Positions 1 through 12,461 of a stretch of DNA of 64,000 nt are shown here, one piece after another (position 1 is the first letter of the stretch; every line of letters begins with the position of its first letter). The notes beneath the pieces were generated by a model that searched no databases, was not told where the DNA came from, and saw only the letters and a program-made list of their open reading frames with translations. Location: contig OY755171.1 in assembly GCA_963576735.1 (NCBI GenBank), forward strand, positions 20,682,182-20,746,181, written 5' to 3'. Made by a program: the position numbers and the translations under genes. Source of the stretch: Bedellia somnulentella. Its lineage: Eukaryota > Arthropoda > Insecta > Lepidoptera > Bedelliidae.

Positions 1-2585
1 ATATATTTATATTATATACGAAATATAATCTCCCACCTGTATAATGCACATTGTTTAATTTTTCATTGTTTTACTTTTAAATTGGTTGTTATTCAATGGT
101 TTCTTTTAATGTGAACTATTTACATGTACGTATGCAATTGAGAACAAAGAGTGTTATTCTTACTTTCATTCGCTATAATATTTATTACACCAGTTTCGGT
201 TTTCCTTACAATCTTAAGACTTTATGATATATTTTTTTACTTACACTTAATCGTTTTCACTCGAACCAAAAATGAAAATATTAATAATCTAAAATTTATT
301 TGTGGAACCAAACTAGTGCAAAGCTATTTCATTTATTAATTTCATAACTTTTTGCATTTAGAAAAGGCGAAGGAGAATTCCCTAATGAGTAAACTTACAC
401 GTGACTTCTATGTCTTCTCTGGAAATTGATTTCATCCTGATAATGAATACATATTATCACTAAGTAATATTTAGGTGCTATAAATCAAATATGGATAAAG
501 TACTTTGATGCCTTGGAAAACATGTTGTTATTTATGCAAAGAGGGCATCCAAGAGATGGAATGACCTGTCCGCCTGTCGCCTCAATACATATAGCTCTGA
601 TATAAAAAAGATAACGTTTGCCACGGTAATATCATCTCTATTTCTTAGCTCACAAACACTAGATTGGAGTTTTAATAAATGCACCCTTATTGCATCTTCA
701 CGGTCACTGCATCAGCTCGTCGTGACGGTCGGAAAATCAATGTTGACTTAATAAACTCCATTAAATATTCAAATTTACAATATACAATATTTTCTGCATT
801 TGCACCAGAGGTGTTTTTCTTTCATTTATTTACATTGTATGTGTTACTTGATGTAAACAATCGTATTTTTTAAGTTACCATTAGTTTTTCTTACATTTGA
901 AACATGTACTCTTAAAAAAACAAGTTTGTATATCAAATAAAAATCCAGTAAAAGGATCTTTGTTTACGTTTTATGCAAACAAAAAAACAAACGCTCCAAG
1001 GCACAATTTATGGCGGCGCAGTAGACCTCGAGATTTAATTGAGAAATACGAGAACAAATCGTAATAAAATCTTAATTTATAGCTGCAACTTGTGTTTTAA
1101 CTGCTTGCGAGGCCGCAGAGAATGATTATTTATTTGACTCAAGCTCACGATTCAAGCGTTCACGCCGTACATCCCCGAAGGGGTTGACAGAGCTACTAAC
1201 GCAAAGCATATAGTTTTTTGACGCAAATTAATGCTTCTTCACAATAATAACCAACTAAATTAACCTCATGAGCAGTTGAGCTAATAGCTTGCTATATTGT
1301 AACTGAATTATAATTATATGGAATTGAGCCTGTATTGTAATATATAACATTATATCAAAACACCCGTCATAATATAATAGGTTAACTTGGTCATAATATT
1401 GCAAGTTTTTATAAATTCATACACCCATAACACAAGTTGTTAAACACCAACTGCAGTTTATTACTAAAAATCTCTATTCAGTATTATCTCTCGCCATAAC
1501 GATGCATAGTAACCGAGTTATATGAATCTATAGTTTTAAGTGTTTTCGTCACATCAATGCGTACAAAATAGTTGGTATCGGAGTAACACTAGAGATACAG
1601 TATTAAATAATGTATAAATTCAAACTATTGATGCGAATAAAATCATTCAAACGCGGACGTGACACCCTTATCCTGCTTTAGAATTCAACCGAGCATTTAA
1701 AGTTTGAAAAGGATCGATGGATTGCTCATGTTACTGAACTGGTCAGCGCCATTTCTTAATGGCATCCCGTTTTGTAATCTGATCTGATCATCCAATTGTT
1801 TGCATTTCAATGACTAAAGCTTAGAGCTGTAGCTTAAGATGAACGTGCCGAACACACATTAAAGTGTGATTTTTATTACAAACATTAAATTTCCCTACCC
1901 AAATTATATGGAAAACAAACGATAGATCGTAAGCCTCCATTTTCGTCTTTAAATTGATCAGCAATGAAATTTGTAACATTGTATAAAGAATAAATATAAG
2001 ATGAAAGAACATATTTACCTCTATATTACCGGATAGAAAATGTGTGGATTCATCATTAAATGTCATAATTATTATGTTATATACAGAGTTTCCAAAAATT
2101 CCGAGGTTTCCTGGTTATGCTGTAAACGTGTTGGTCGGAAGGTGACCAGAATATGAACATAGCGTGAATCCAATTACCAATTAGTAAAAGGATTTGGTCA
2201 TCGTTGTATCTATATTGCAATAATCTTTTAACAACACTAACTGACATTTTTTTTTATATAAACGCTCTTTTGCCGACTCTACTTAATTTTTCTATTGTAT
2301 GATTAATTTCTGGTGATTTCTGCGAGACCTGGTTCTATTGATGATCTCATAAAAACTGGTGCATACAATTCTGGAAAAGGTATTAGTAACCAAAGTTGGC
2401 TTTTATAGATCTCATATTTAATTCAAACGCAGCGTTCACATCATATAACTTTCAACCATGGTGTATGTATGAATCGACCATGCTAAGTGTAAGGTTACTT
2501 GCTAAGTCGTGTGGAGACAATCAACAAAATTATACAAAATAAAAGATGGTCTAAGTATGAGAAAAATTATTAATATAATCTTTGC
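1..2585. other. Intergenic AT-rich DNA
   Basis: I see no convincing gene. Open frames here are short and lack recognisable domains or splice structure. Two repeat traces stand out: a SINE-B fragment at 1150-1205, and about 1400-1460, which matches the reverse complement of about 47000-47060. The rest looks like unique or old, unrecognisable sequence. Confidence 0.6.
1150..1205 (-). repeat. SINE-B 3' fragment
   Basis: Contains GCGTTCACGCCG followed by CCCCGAAGGGGTTG. This is the reverse complement of the 3' part of the SINE-B family, seen full length at 28951-29318. It is old and truncated. Confidence 0.6.
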
Positions 2586-2840
2586 TGCGTAGTGTCGGCT
2601 TAGAATAGCACTACCCCATTTCTTCCTGTGGGTGTACGTAAGAGGCGACTAATGGTATTGGGGCTATTAAGGGATTTTTGGGCGATGCGGTTGGAGACCC
2701 ATCACCAACATTCTTTATTTTACCATCTTTTCCCCACTTAATTTTCCAAAAGTGGCTGAGGAATTTCTAATTCCTTAGCTCTGGCTACCCCTTCTAGGGA
2801 TTTATAGCTGTGAGTATATGTATGTATGTATGTATGTATT
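2586..2840 (+). repeat. SINE-A copy, TATG-tailed
   Basis: Starts with GTAGTGTCGGCTTAGAATA and ends in a (TATG)n tail. This family is found at least ten times in the window in both orientations. Copies at 26000, 27413 and 30698 have exact target duplications that define the element as about 230-250 bp. The sequence GGTTGGAGACC resembles a pol III B box (GGTTCGANNCC), so I infer a pol III-transcribed SINE mobilised by a LINE. It has no coding capacity. Confidence 0.8.
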
Positions 2841-4221
2841 TAATCTTTGTCTATCCCGATAGGAATAAAGATCGTGAGAGATTACTAAAACTAAATGGCT
2901 GCGTTTCTATAATCATAAACGTAGTTATAAACAGGACATAAAGATTTATTCTTGCTCTTGTATTAAATAACCCTTATAATTATAATTAGAATGTTTTGTT
3001 CATGTGGGGTTTATGATAATAATATATGTAAAATATACATTTATTCATAATTTGAGTACCAAACAATTATTATTGTACTAAGTATGTTCATGATCGCTAA
3101 AAAAACATGCCACTGATTGTAAAAGCCACTACTCATTAGGTATTACCAAATACTTAGACTAATTAAATACGTACATGAAATCGGAAAAAAGAAAAAAAAA
3201 CCGGAATGAGTTTGAACCTGGTAAATCATTTCACCCCTCTACCTATTTCATGTTTGAAATTTTGTTTTTATTAAAGATTTTTAATTAACGACGTGAAATT
3301 TTCAGTAACAATCCTATGCATATATCAAAATAGTTTTATTAACGATGAACGACTACACACTTCTACACCGTAGTATCTGAAGCTCTGTCGTAGTCGCTGC
3401 GAGAGTTCAGTACCGAAACGCGCGTAGACGTGGGAGCACGTATTGCTCGTACCAAAATTTGAGTGAACGTGACGAAAGAAAGCAAAACAATCATTTTCAC
3501 TGTGTTTCGTGAACAACAAAAGCACTTATGAAAGATCTATAACTGAAGATGCCAAGGTATTCCCTCGGTCTTGTTTTACTTTAAACATTTTTTTGTGAAT
3601 ACTATACTTCTCATAAAGAAAACTGTCTGCTATCGAGGACAGCAAGTAGTTAAAAATAACGACCTAATAACGACACTATATTTCTAAATGGGTAATCAGA
3701 GATTCAGAATTAAAAATTCTGAATAAAAAGATTGTAAAATAAAGGTTGTTGGTGATGGGTCTCCAATCACATCGCCCAACAATTACTTCAAACCCCCAAT
3801 ACCCTAAAGTCAACTCTTACGACACCCATTTTAGTACATCAAACTTCGTAATAACTAGTTAAAATAAAAATCTCCATGTCTGCGCCATCCGTGGATATCT
3901 AATGAGGTGACTAATAGCTAAGGAAGGTTTGCCTTATTAAGTGACTAGTGAGCAGTGAAGTGCACTCTTTAATTGTAATATTTTAGTAAACTATTAGAAT
4001 TCCGGTATGATTTAGAAAACAACTATATTAGTCTCAGATTGTAGTATCTGAAGTAAATGAAACGCAAAATGCTATATAATTTTTAATTTTGCACTAAATT
4101 GACTTAGAGTCAGTGTGAAGTTGGGCAACAAATCATTACATACATACTTTTATGTCAACATACGAGGCAGAGGACCCTGTAGATGATATCGAGAGATACA
4201 TTATTAGGTGAACTCCCACCT
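2841..4221. other. Intergenic DNA with a SINE-A fragment
   Basis: No gene seen. It contains a purine-rich run near 3187-3203 and a truncated minus-strand SINE-A piece at 3731-3835. The remainder is AT-rich with only short random frames. Confidence 0.5.
3731..3835 (-). repeat. SINE-A fragment
   Basis: Matches the middle of SINE-A in reverse: GGTGATGGGTCTCCAA, then CATCGCCCAA and a degraded gap up to CTCTTACGACACCC. Both ends are missing. Confidence 0.65.
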
Positions 4222-4474
4222 ATATATACATACATACATATACTCACGGCTATAAATGCCTTAACGGGGTAGCCAGATCTTTGGAATGAGAAATTCCTCA
4301 GCCACTTTTGGAAGTGAATTGGGGAAAAGATGGTAATAATAAATGTTTTTGGTGACGGGTCTCCAACCACATTGCCCAAAAATCACTTAAAAAGCCCCTA
4401 TACCCTTAATTGCCTCTTACGATCACCCTCGGCTAGAAATGAGAGAGGTGTTATTCTAAGCCGACACTACGCGG
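4222..4474 (-). repeat. SINE-A copy
   Basis: Reverse-oriented SINE-A. It runs from a (CATA)n tail at 4222 through CTCACGGCTATAAATGCC to the head GCCGACACTACGCGGC at 4474. The copy is nearly complete, with scattered mismatches. Short open frames across it on both strands are a by-product of the repeat. Confidence 0.8.
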
Positions 4475-5160
4475 CTTCATTACTAAACAATAATGTTTTT
4501 TTTTCTTCTACATTATGTCTTCGAACTTAGGGTTAGCGATCTTTGTTACTTATTTTATTGGAAGTTTATTGAACCAATACCAACTAAAGTAGAAACTAAA
4601 ACTTTCACAGATCAATTAAAATAATCAAAGGGTGTTGGAATATCGTAAATAAACTGGCGCAGAATGGGTTGTATTTGGGTAGAAAATTGGTTTGATTATT
4701 TTGGGTGCTAGTAATATTTATGTTCATTAATTAACCCAATATAAAATAGGTTTTGTTAATATTTCCCCAATAGTATATAACAAGCTGCACAGCAGCAAAA
4801 ATCATAGTTTGGATATTTACATGTTGTGTACCGTTCCTTGTATTTGTTGCTCTACCATTTTCTTTTGGTAGTAAATAAATCTTTGATCTCGCAATTAAAT
4901 TCCAATTTTTTTAAAGATAACGTTTTGATATAAAGTTCTATAAGTAACATTATCAACAAATGTCATTTTGTTAGTATAAAACTATTGCGGCGGTACGGTT
5001 CTTTTATAATACACATATTTTTATTTATTTTATTTTAACTTATCAGGGAGATTTGCGGCATATTTTTTTTTTCTTGATGTTAACTTTTAGCCATTTAGAA
5101 ATCTTCTCGTATAATATCTTTCTAGCTTAAATATATAACATTATTTATTTATTGTTGAAG
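4475..5160. other. Upstream region of the membrane-protein gene
   Basis: AT-rich and without a recognisable coding segment. The promoter and any 5' UTR exon of the gene starting at 5161 should lie here. I could not identify a convincing TATA box, initiator or 5' UTR splice site. The bases just before the start (TTGTTGAAG) could be either an acceptor or plain leader. Confidence 0.4.
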
Positions 5161-8100
5161 ATGAAACCATGGTTAGCCCACGATGAAGACCCATCACTCC
5201 AATGTTGTCGAACTCTGCACGTCAAACATGCAGCCTACGCCAGCGCTCTATACACTTTGGTAAGATATGTCAATTGAAAAATAAAAGAAATGCTGTCTTA
5301 CAGTTACTCAAATATATTTATGTAAGTTTTGTTAAATTATTGTGCTCTTTATTATTGCTTGTTTTTTTCTTTCAGAATGTATCAATTCTAGTAGTGCTGC
5401 TGTACAGCTGGAGAATAGGTGTCAACGCAAAAAGGTATAGAGAATTGGATGACGTATATTATGGTGGGTAAAAATACACCTAGAATTATTTTATATTAAA
5501 TAACGTTATTATCAATAAAATGGGTTATCAGAAATTCTGAATGAAAGATTCTTGCTATAATTGCAATATAAATAAAATCCTTTATTTAATGTTAGAAACT
5601 TCTTTTTGTTACAGGTGTCCAAATAGCTTACTTTGCAATGATAGGAATGCAAGTGTTCATGATAACGCTGAGTATATTTCTTTTCTACGGAATTTATAAA
5701 GTAAGTAAGAAATAATAATAAGATGTATCGTTATTTGACTTTGGGCCAAAAAAAACACTTTGTAAACGTGCATTTAGCAATTTTATCATCTGTATCATTA
5801 ATTTATTACTATTACACAGTATTATTCAGTGGACAATGATCTTATGCAATGCCACTTTAAAAGACTAGTTATCATTTAATTATCGCTTGTCACCTAACGA
5901 CCAACACCAAATCCTTACTAATTTACATATTACATACTAGATGGCGCCAGTATTTGCATCCTAAATCGCACTATGGTTTCTTTTGTAGATTGTTATACTT
6001 ACTTCATAGCGTTTCAACTCAACTTGAAATATTGCTTAATATCGGAAATTCTGAACCCTTCATAAAAACGCATTCAAAATCACAAAGCTACACTAATCAG
6101 GAGTGCTATAAGTTGTTATTATCGCGCTAAATTTCACAAAACTTAGCAGTGATTGAAAAAACCTTAGATACTTTTTAAACAACGCTACCCGTTTGAAGCT
6201 GGGCCGATCCAGTAGTGTTAGAATATATGTATTGTATTAATTAGTAATATCATTTAGGTCACTTTTAATTATTTGAAGGAGTTTGAGGTAAATGAAAGCA
6301 AAAATATTTATTACCATACAAACTGCAAGAACAGTAATCTGTCTGTTATTATAGTTAGCCAGTGACCACGGCACCAGTAGGTGTGCCGAAACGTCAGGCA
6401 AACATATCACGTAAGTGGTTTATGATATTAGTTGGTTAATCCCGATTATTATTATACATAATGTCAACAAACCGCAAGAGTTCAAAAAAATATAATCTGT
6501 ATTTTATTTAGAATCTATAATATTTTCCTCTCTCAGCTTTCAGAAATTACCGAGGAATACCTTGTAGGAACTTATAGCCATGAATATGTATGTTAATGTT
6601 TTATTCAGGAGAACGTGTCTTTCCTCGTGCCGTGGGTGCTCGGCTGCATGACGTTCATGGCGCTGGAAACCATGGCGCTGGTGTACTGCAACGTACTGCG
6701 AGATCATGTCTATAAAGTAAATATACGTTATTTAATCAAGCACAATTACTATTGAGAGTAAATTTTAAGGGATCCGTACATCAATTAAATAATTTATCCT
6801 TATCAATAGACAACAAAACTTTCGGATGACTAATACATTGTAAACAGAGTTTATGGAATTATTTATGCGCTGGTTGGTAGACGTTACCTCCCTTGATAGT
6901 AGTAAGACGCTCCTAGTTAACCGCCATCTGAATCACGCAATTTTATAAGTTTGGTAATAACCAGTCCGTAATGTTCTCTACTAAAAAGGATTGTATTTCA
7001 AAATTAATATTACACAGGACACTCCTTTAAAAAACTGTTTTATCGGTGTTCAAAAGGATTTAATTATTTCGCTTTTATTGATATTTTCTTATTTTTTTTA
7101 GTTGCAGCAATTCGACGCCATTTGCAAAGCTGAAATAACATTCTTGCTACCAAGAATAGTTCTCAATGTAAGTGAAATATGTGTTCTTCGTTTTTTACAT
7201 ACATACATATGCTTGCGGCTATAAATCTCTAGAAGGGGTAACCAGAGCTTTTGGAAAATGAGTTCCTTTGCCACTTTTGGAGGTTGAAAGGGAAAAAAAT
7301 ATTAAATAAAGGTTCTTGGTGATGGGTTTCCAACCGAATCGCCCAAAAATCGTGAGAAGAAATGGGGCAGGGATATTCTATGTCGACAGTACACATTTTA
7401 ATTTTTCTTGTATTATATATTAACTGTTCTCGCTATGAGTCCTCCGAGGTCATCTTCTATTAGCATTACCTTCCACATTGCCTTTATAGATCTCTTTCAC
7501 TCATTTGGACCAAATAAAAAATGTGCTCAAAAAGGCAGGTGTCCGAATTTAAATCTTTTTGTTCATGAAAACCTCATGTGGGGATTATTACTAATAATTA
7601 AAGAATAAATAAAGGAAAGAAAAGAAAAGGTTCCCCGCCTGTGTCGAAATTTTTCTTTTCTTTATTTATTCTTTAATTATCAGGTGTCCGAAGTATGAAT
7701 GATAACAGAGCTTGTATGAAAAGTTTGATAGATGTGAACGAAGCTAGAAAGATTTGCCAGGATCGTACAACATGGCGATCGATAGCCTCTGCCTACCCCA
7801 ATGAGAACTAGCGCCGTGAGCGTATGTATGTATGTATGTTCTCGCTATTTGACTACCTCAACATCCATTGCGTCAATAAATCTTGCGATGTATGAGCTAA
7901 CCTATAATTCGATTTTTTCCACAGTGTGTATGCATTCGGTGTGTTCTACGATTATACCACTTACTGCGCGCCGGGGTCTCGTGGAGAGGCTCAGCGGCCA
8001 TTGAACTGTGACTCTTGCCAAATAATAAAACATTTTCGGTGTCTGACAAAAGCTATGAGACATGCATCACGCCCGGCAACCACTTGTTACTTCCCAAACA

Positions 8101-8180
8101 TTCAAAGTTTACTCTTTGGTAATAATGAATACAATCAACGGATAATTAATTATTTAACGGAACGGAAATTAATAAGTTAG
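5161..8180 (+). CDS. Four-helix insect membrane protein, six exons, frame slip at last acceptor
   Basis: Exons assembled by eye with GT..AG sites: 5161-5259, 5376-5463, 5615-5700, 6609-6716, 7108-7167 and about 7925-8180. Exons 1-5 join in one frame (147 codons). The start ATG at 5161 opens MKPWLAHDEDPS and a Cys-Cys pair. Hydrophobic stretches lie across the exon 1/2 junction, exon 3, exon 4 and exon 5/6, giving four predicted membrane helices. The tail encoded by 7926-8180 is soluble, with a CDSC motif, and would bring the protein to about 231 residues. The only acceptor I see for exon 6 (CCACAG, ending at 7924) leaves one extra T before the good frame; a true frameshift, an unseen small exon or a base error are all possible. 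Intron 5 carries SINE-A, a hairpin and a LINE piece. The size and topology recall small insect four-helix proteins (DUF4728- or LAPTM-like); I cannot name the family with confidence. Confidence 0.72.
6358..6400 (+). ncRNA. Hammerhead-ribozyme-like motif of a Penelope remnant
   Basis: Lies in intron 3 of the gene at 5161. Order seen: GCC (6358-6360), GTGACCA (6362-6368), a GGCAC..GTGCC stem, GAAACGTC (6388-6395), then AGGC. This matches the order stem I, core, stem II, GAAA, stem III, cleavage triplet, stem I of a type I hammerhead. The usual CUGANGA core reads GUGACCA. The same GTGACCA..CGAAACGTC frame occurs beside the Penelope element at 16443. Catalytic activity is not shown, and the call is an inference from pattern. 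Confidence 0.35.
7197..7392 (-). repeat. SINE-A copy in intron 5
   Basis: From ACATACATACATATGC through GCGGCTATAAATCTC, in reverse orientation to the family consensus. The 5' head is degraded near 7380-7392. It sits between exons 5 and 6 of the membrane-protein gene. Confidence 0.7.
7588..7681. repeat. Long imperfect hairpin in intron 5
   Basis: The left arm is about 7590-7624 (ATAATTAAAGAATAAATAAA, then a purine run). The right arm is about 7650-7681, its reverse complement apart from a 2-3 base bulge. About 20 bases of loop lie between. The arm length of just over 30 bp is well above what chance gives, even in AT-rich DNA. It is probably the trace of a foldback insertion. Confidence 0.65.
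7683..7830 (+). mobile_element. LINE 3'-end fragment
   Basis: The plus strand encodes KICQDRTTWRSIASAYPN, closely matching 20107-20395 (VCQDRTKWRSIVSAYPNGN). This is the extreme C-terminus of a non-LTR reverse transcriptase protein. A (GTAT)n tail follows at about 7818-7840. It is heavily 5' truncated and lies within intron 5 of the membrane-protein gene. Confidence 0.6.
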
Positions 8181-8268
8181 GTTGATAAAAGTTTCATGTT
8201 TTTTAACGAGATTTATATTAAAGGATTTTTTAGATTATCATATTTTTATGTACATTGTACAGTGTAGT

Positions 8269-8274
8269 AATAAA
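8269..8274 (+). terminator. Probable polyadenylation signal
   Basis: AATAAA lies 88 bases downstream of the stop codon that ends the exon 6 frame. It is a reasonable 3' end signal for the membrane-protein gene. The AT-rich context makes chance occurrence possible. Confidence 0.45.
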
Positions 8275-8662
8275 TATAATATTATATGAGACAGTTATCT
8301 ATATAATTTTTTAACATTGTGACCCCTGTATAAAACCTCAGTTATTTTTTAAATAGTTGAAGACTAGATGTGTATCTTTTAATAAATGTATATATTTTAT
8401 TATGCGAGTTTTCTTTCATCTATCACGGTTTTTTAAAAGGAAAAGTTGTAACTTAGAGTAACCCATTACTTCAAGTAGAAACGCAACGCGCTACAAACAT
8501 ATTCATTGTGCATTCCTGGAAAGCATTGTGTTTTCTTATAAAACACGAGGCCTACCTTTGCGTGCCGTCATACACATAATATGTAAAATGTTCTGTTGGA
8601 ACGCTAAACTCCCTTCAATTATAAGCAAAATAATTTATACCCGTCTAATACTTAAAGATATA

Positions 8663-9484
8663 TAACCCTTCGTGTGGCAAATTCCCGCTCCGGGAGACAA
8701 AGAAAAAGACCTAAAATGGCGGATGTTACTTTTGACATTAGCGCACATGTGGCATCTGTCCCGCTCCGGGAAAGATAAATATTTCGCACGTCTGGCGGCC
8801 GGCCTGCTCCGGGAAAGTAGCTAAGTGCTGTTTTAGACGTGTATTTTGACGAATAAAAAGCATTCTGCACTGCTCTAACGTATACTGAAGCTTATTTATA
8901 GAACAAAGATAGACTACAGTGCAACAGAAATGTCAACAAGGCATTTATTTCAGTTAATGTTCATTGTTCCGTGTGCGGTTGTGTGGGGCGCCTGACAAGG
9001 CCCACATTTAGTAATGCTCCTACTGCTAAAAAAATGTATGGATTGAAGTGATTTTATGACTGTATGTTTTAAATTAGGGTATAGTATTGTAAATACAACA
9101 CATATATTGACGAGAAAAAGTAAAATTTATGAATTATGGTAGATTATGTATCGAAAATCGGAAAAAAACCATGACCCTATCTTAACTTTACGACATTGTT
9201 TTATTTTCACACTTTATACATATTTATCGTATGCAATATGATAGCGTACTTAATTAAGAATCTAAAATGCTACATTTTATTACGCTTATAATACAGAAAA
9301 GCAGTAAAATTTTAGTTTTTCTAAACATCGAAGACCAGTTTAAATTGTCCTTCCTAGGCCTGCCAGACGTGGTAAAATTTGCAAAATGGCGGCCGCCATA
9401 CTTGGTCTTTTCTTTTCTCTCCCGGAGCCGGACAGGCGCCAGATGCGCGTAAATGACCAACATGGCGGCGCCAGGCGAAGGGTA
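8663..9484. mobile_element. Non-autonomous TIR element
   Basis: The ends start ACCCTTCG and finish CGAAGGGT. The left arm (8663-8815) and right arm (9355-9484) are imperfect inverted repeats sharing CTCCGGGAGA, a purine run, ATGGCGG and CACGTCTGGC in matching order. AGATATA flanks both sides, suggesting a target duplication of about 7-8 bp. The left arm carries three GCTCCGGGA boxes. There is no transposase frame; the interior is AT-rich and featureless. Confidence 0.6.
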
Positions 9485-11152
9485 GATATACAGGGAATTT
9501 ACTGTCTCCGCTAAAAGAAACAAATGTGTAGGTGGTTATGGATTGAATTCCCATTAAGCGTTAGTTATTCGAAACCGCTGAACGTATTAAGTTGTTTCAT
9601 TCAAGTCTAATTTAGGGTTATTATTAAATAAATTTCCTCAATGAGCATTTAAATTCGTAATTCTGGGTCGTTAAAGAGTTCAATTGGACGGGCCACTTAA
9701 AATATATATTGTTCATTCAGATTCGCGTAAAGATTTAACGTAAATTGTAATCCTTGTGCTTCGGTTGGCTGGCGCTTCGGGCTTTTAGCGGTGCAATACT
9801 TACTATACTATGCACTTGTACTTGTACCGTAATGTGGGCATCAAAAAATTATAATAATTGAACCATTTATTTTTATAGTGCTTTCTATTCTCTTGTTTTG
9901 TTTAAAAATTGTTTAAATATGTAAAAAGAACATTAATACAAATAATATTACCAACTAATTCCAGTATATCAGACACAACTTATAAAGAAACAACAAAATT
10001 ACTACCCAGCAGTTCTCTCTGCGGACTACTCAGCGCTAATCAGATAACTATCCACTCATAGAAAATAATTAGAACAGACAACTCACTATTACTAAGTCAG
10101 GTCAACTTAAAAAGAGAAGCGATGGAAATCTTATAGGCTTTTGGTATCTTTACAAACGCGTTCAAGAATTGCCTAAATGAATCAGTTCTTAATAAATTAG
10201 CATGGCATTGGAACCTAAAAACACCATTTACCCACAGTTTTCAAAAGTAGCTTGCTAAGTGATCTTATGGCTTTTTAAGGAATTGGTGAATGAATGATCT
10301 AGTTAAATACTATATTATGTAGATACTACAACGATTTATAAAATATGAAAGATTTAATGCCCTCGGCATACTCGTACCATAAATTATAAAACCACGCAGT
10401 TGTGGCAATATGTGAGTGATAAAATTTGTATATTAACACGTAAATCAAAAACTTTGGACCCATAATTAGGAAACGTTTGACGAAGGAGAATGAAATCCAT
10501 TCATTTTATTCTATTGATGATTCCAAATCCATTTAATCAATGCGAAATACATATTTTACAGAAGCAAGTATTTGACTTACACACATAATATAAACTTGTT
10601 ATTTTTCCACAGGCTACAGACTCGATTCCAAAGCCGGATGATTGCCGTTAGTAGAAGTTACTTTTATATTGTGAATGATACCAATTATCTAATTAAACGA
10701 TGTCGATATTATTTATGACGACCAATTAATATGCAATCCTAACTAAGTTAATTTGGGACTAGGCCAATGTACATTCCAATTAATTGCTTGATGAAGTTGG
10801 CTATGTACTAAAGCTCTGCGCTGTCTGATGAATTTCTCAAAGATTTACTGATTGACTTTAATTGCTCTAGTAAATGAAAATCAAACAAAATGTAATGAAT
10901 TGCTCATAATCACGAGAGGTCACACAATATTTACCTCCGATATTAACTCATCGCCTTTTTTTTTGGCTAATAAAATTATATTATATTATATTGCTATTAT
11001 ATATTACATTGCTCTACTAACATTAGCATATAGAAGAGGTTTGCTATGGATTTTATATACTGTTTTCTTTTTAAATTTGCAACATTAGCATAAGTATCTC
11101 TCAGAATATATTCTCCAGAGAAACTCTGCCTTATAAAACAACGTATGCTAAC
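9485..11152. other. Intergenic DNA
   Basis: I see no gene, SINE or strong inverted repeat in this stretch. Base composition is uniformly AT-rich, and open frames are short and without domain features. Confidence 0.5.
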
Positions 11153-11260
11153 TTTATTGACATGATCTCGCAGCACGTTGCAGTACACCAGCGCCATGGT
11201 TTCCAGCGCCATGAACGTCATGCAGCCGAGCACCCGCGGCACGAGGAAACGCACGTTCTC
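11153..11260 (-). pseudogene. Inverted copy of exon 4 of the four-helix gene
   Basis: The minus strand carries a 108-nt exon, the same length as exon 4 at 6609-6716. It encodes ENVRFLVPRVLGCMTF and onward to RDHVNK with no stop. The acceptor (CTCAG) and a GT donor (GTTAGC) are both present. Against exon 4 it shows few changes, including Ser to Arg and Trp to Arg, which put charge into a predicted membrane helix. No other exon of this copy is found next to it on the minus strand. I treat it as a displaced exon relic rather than a working gene, though retained splice sites leave some doubt. Confidence 0.75.
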
Positions 11261-11769
11261 CTGAGAAATATAATGTTGTCTGTCTGTAAAGCCAGTTTAA
11301 GGACATTAATTTCACGTCATAGAATAAAAAAACACTAGGTTTTGGTAAGCATTGTATTCAGTAAGGTTTCGAAAATGTTCGTATAATTTTACTATACAAA
11401 GGCCTGAATTCACAATTTAACACAAAGTAAGCAAAATGAAAGCCAACTTTTTTAGTTGCATAAGTTCATTGTCCATTAGAAGCTTGTCAGCAAGAAATTA
11501 ATGAATGGACGTTTGTAAAATATTCTTTCTTGGCTAAGATCCAAATCTCAGTTCAAGCAGTCGCACGACGGCAAACAATGCGATAACTCCTTATGTTTAC
11601 AAAATAGCACGAGACACAGAAATATTTGCTTGCACTTTTGAAATAATATATTTTGATATAAGACCTGCGCCGTATTAGTACAAATATATCATTGACTCTG
11701 CGACTTAGTAATAAAAACTCAAACTACTTGCTAAACTTAAAAATTTCGTAAAAAAGGAAATTTGTTTTA

Positions 11770-12090
11770 GTTTCATAGTATTACTTTTTTACCTAACAAC
11801 TATCGCCATTAAAATCCTAACCGAAGGTGGCCTGAAGTGCCAGAATCCCTCCTTACGGCTTTTTATTTTTTATTTTGTTTATCTATGTACTTTTCAAAGT
11901 TGGTAAGTTACAGTACACATTTGACCTTTAATCAACTATTAGTGAAGTATTCGTGTTTCAGGAAGTTTATCCATATTAAGTCAATTTGCAAGCGATTACT
12001 GATTTACCAAGGCGGAGTACTTAAGTGCTATTGAGGTTTGATTGATTGAGCAAACATATTAAAGTGATTGATTTATGAATCACTTATTAT
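11770..12090 (-). repeat. Inverted copy of the segment at 18840-19168
   Basis: Reading the minus strand from 12090 down to 11770 gives the same sequence order as 18840-19168 on the plus strand. Shared blocks include GATTCATAAATCAATCAC, CTTAAGTACTCCGCCTTGG, GCAAATTGACTTAA and TGGATAAACTTCCTG. Together with the exon at 11153 this suggests that a piece of the duplicated gene was inverted. A 65-codon open frame over it has no recognisable features. Confidence 0.75.
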
Positions 12091-12201
12091 AAGTAAAATG
12101 ATTTTCTTCTGTTGTTTTATTTAAAAATCCAGGTCGTCGAAATTTGAACATAATTTCCCTGACATTTTCCGTAAAACTATGAATAAATCATATTAAAAAT
12201 C

Positions 12202-12461
12202 ATACATACATATACTCACGGCTATAGATCCCTTAACGGGGTAGCCAGAGCTTTGGAATGAGAAATTCCTCAGCAGTTTATGGAAGTTGATTGGAAAAAA
12301 GATGGTAATAATAAATAAATGTTTTTGGTGGCGGGTCTCCACAATGTGTTCAACCACATCACCTAAAAATCACTTAAGAAGCTCCTATACCCTTAGTCGC
12401 CTCTTACGATCACCCACGGGTAGAAATAGGGTAATGTTATTCTAAGCCGACACTACACGGC
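12202..12461 (-). repeat. SINE-A copy
   Basis: (CATA)n tail, CTCACGGCTATAGATCCC, and head GCCGACACTACACGGC at 12446-12461. It is nearly full length, with a small duplication around CTCCACAATGTGTTCAACC. Confidence 0.8.

Noticed and set aside
4155..4530. Open frames on both strands over 4155-4530 (similar ones at 30787, 50555 and 57295)
   Set aside because: They lie across SINE-A copies and repeat the same translated repeat sequence (for example FITIFSP, GDGSPTTL); this is repeat-derived, not genes.
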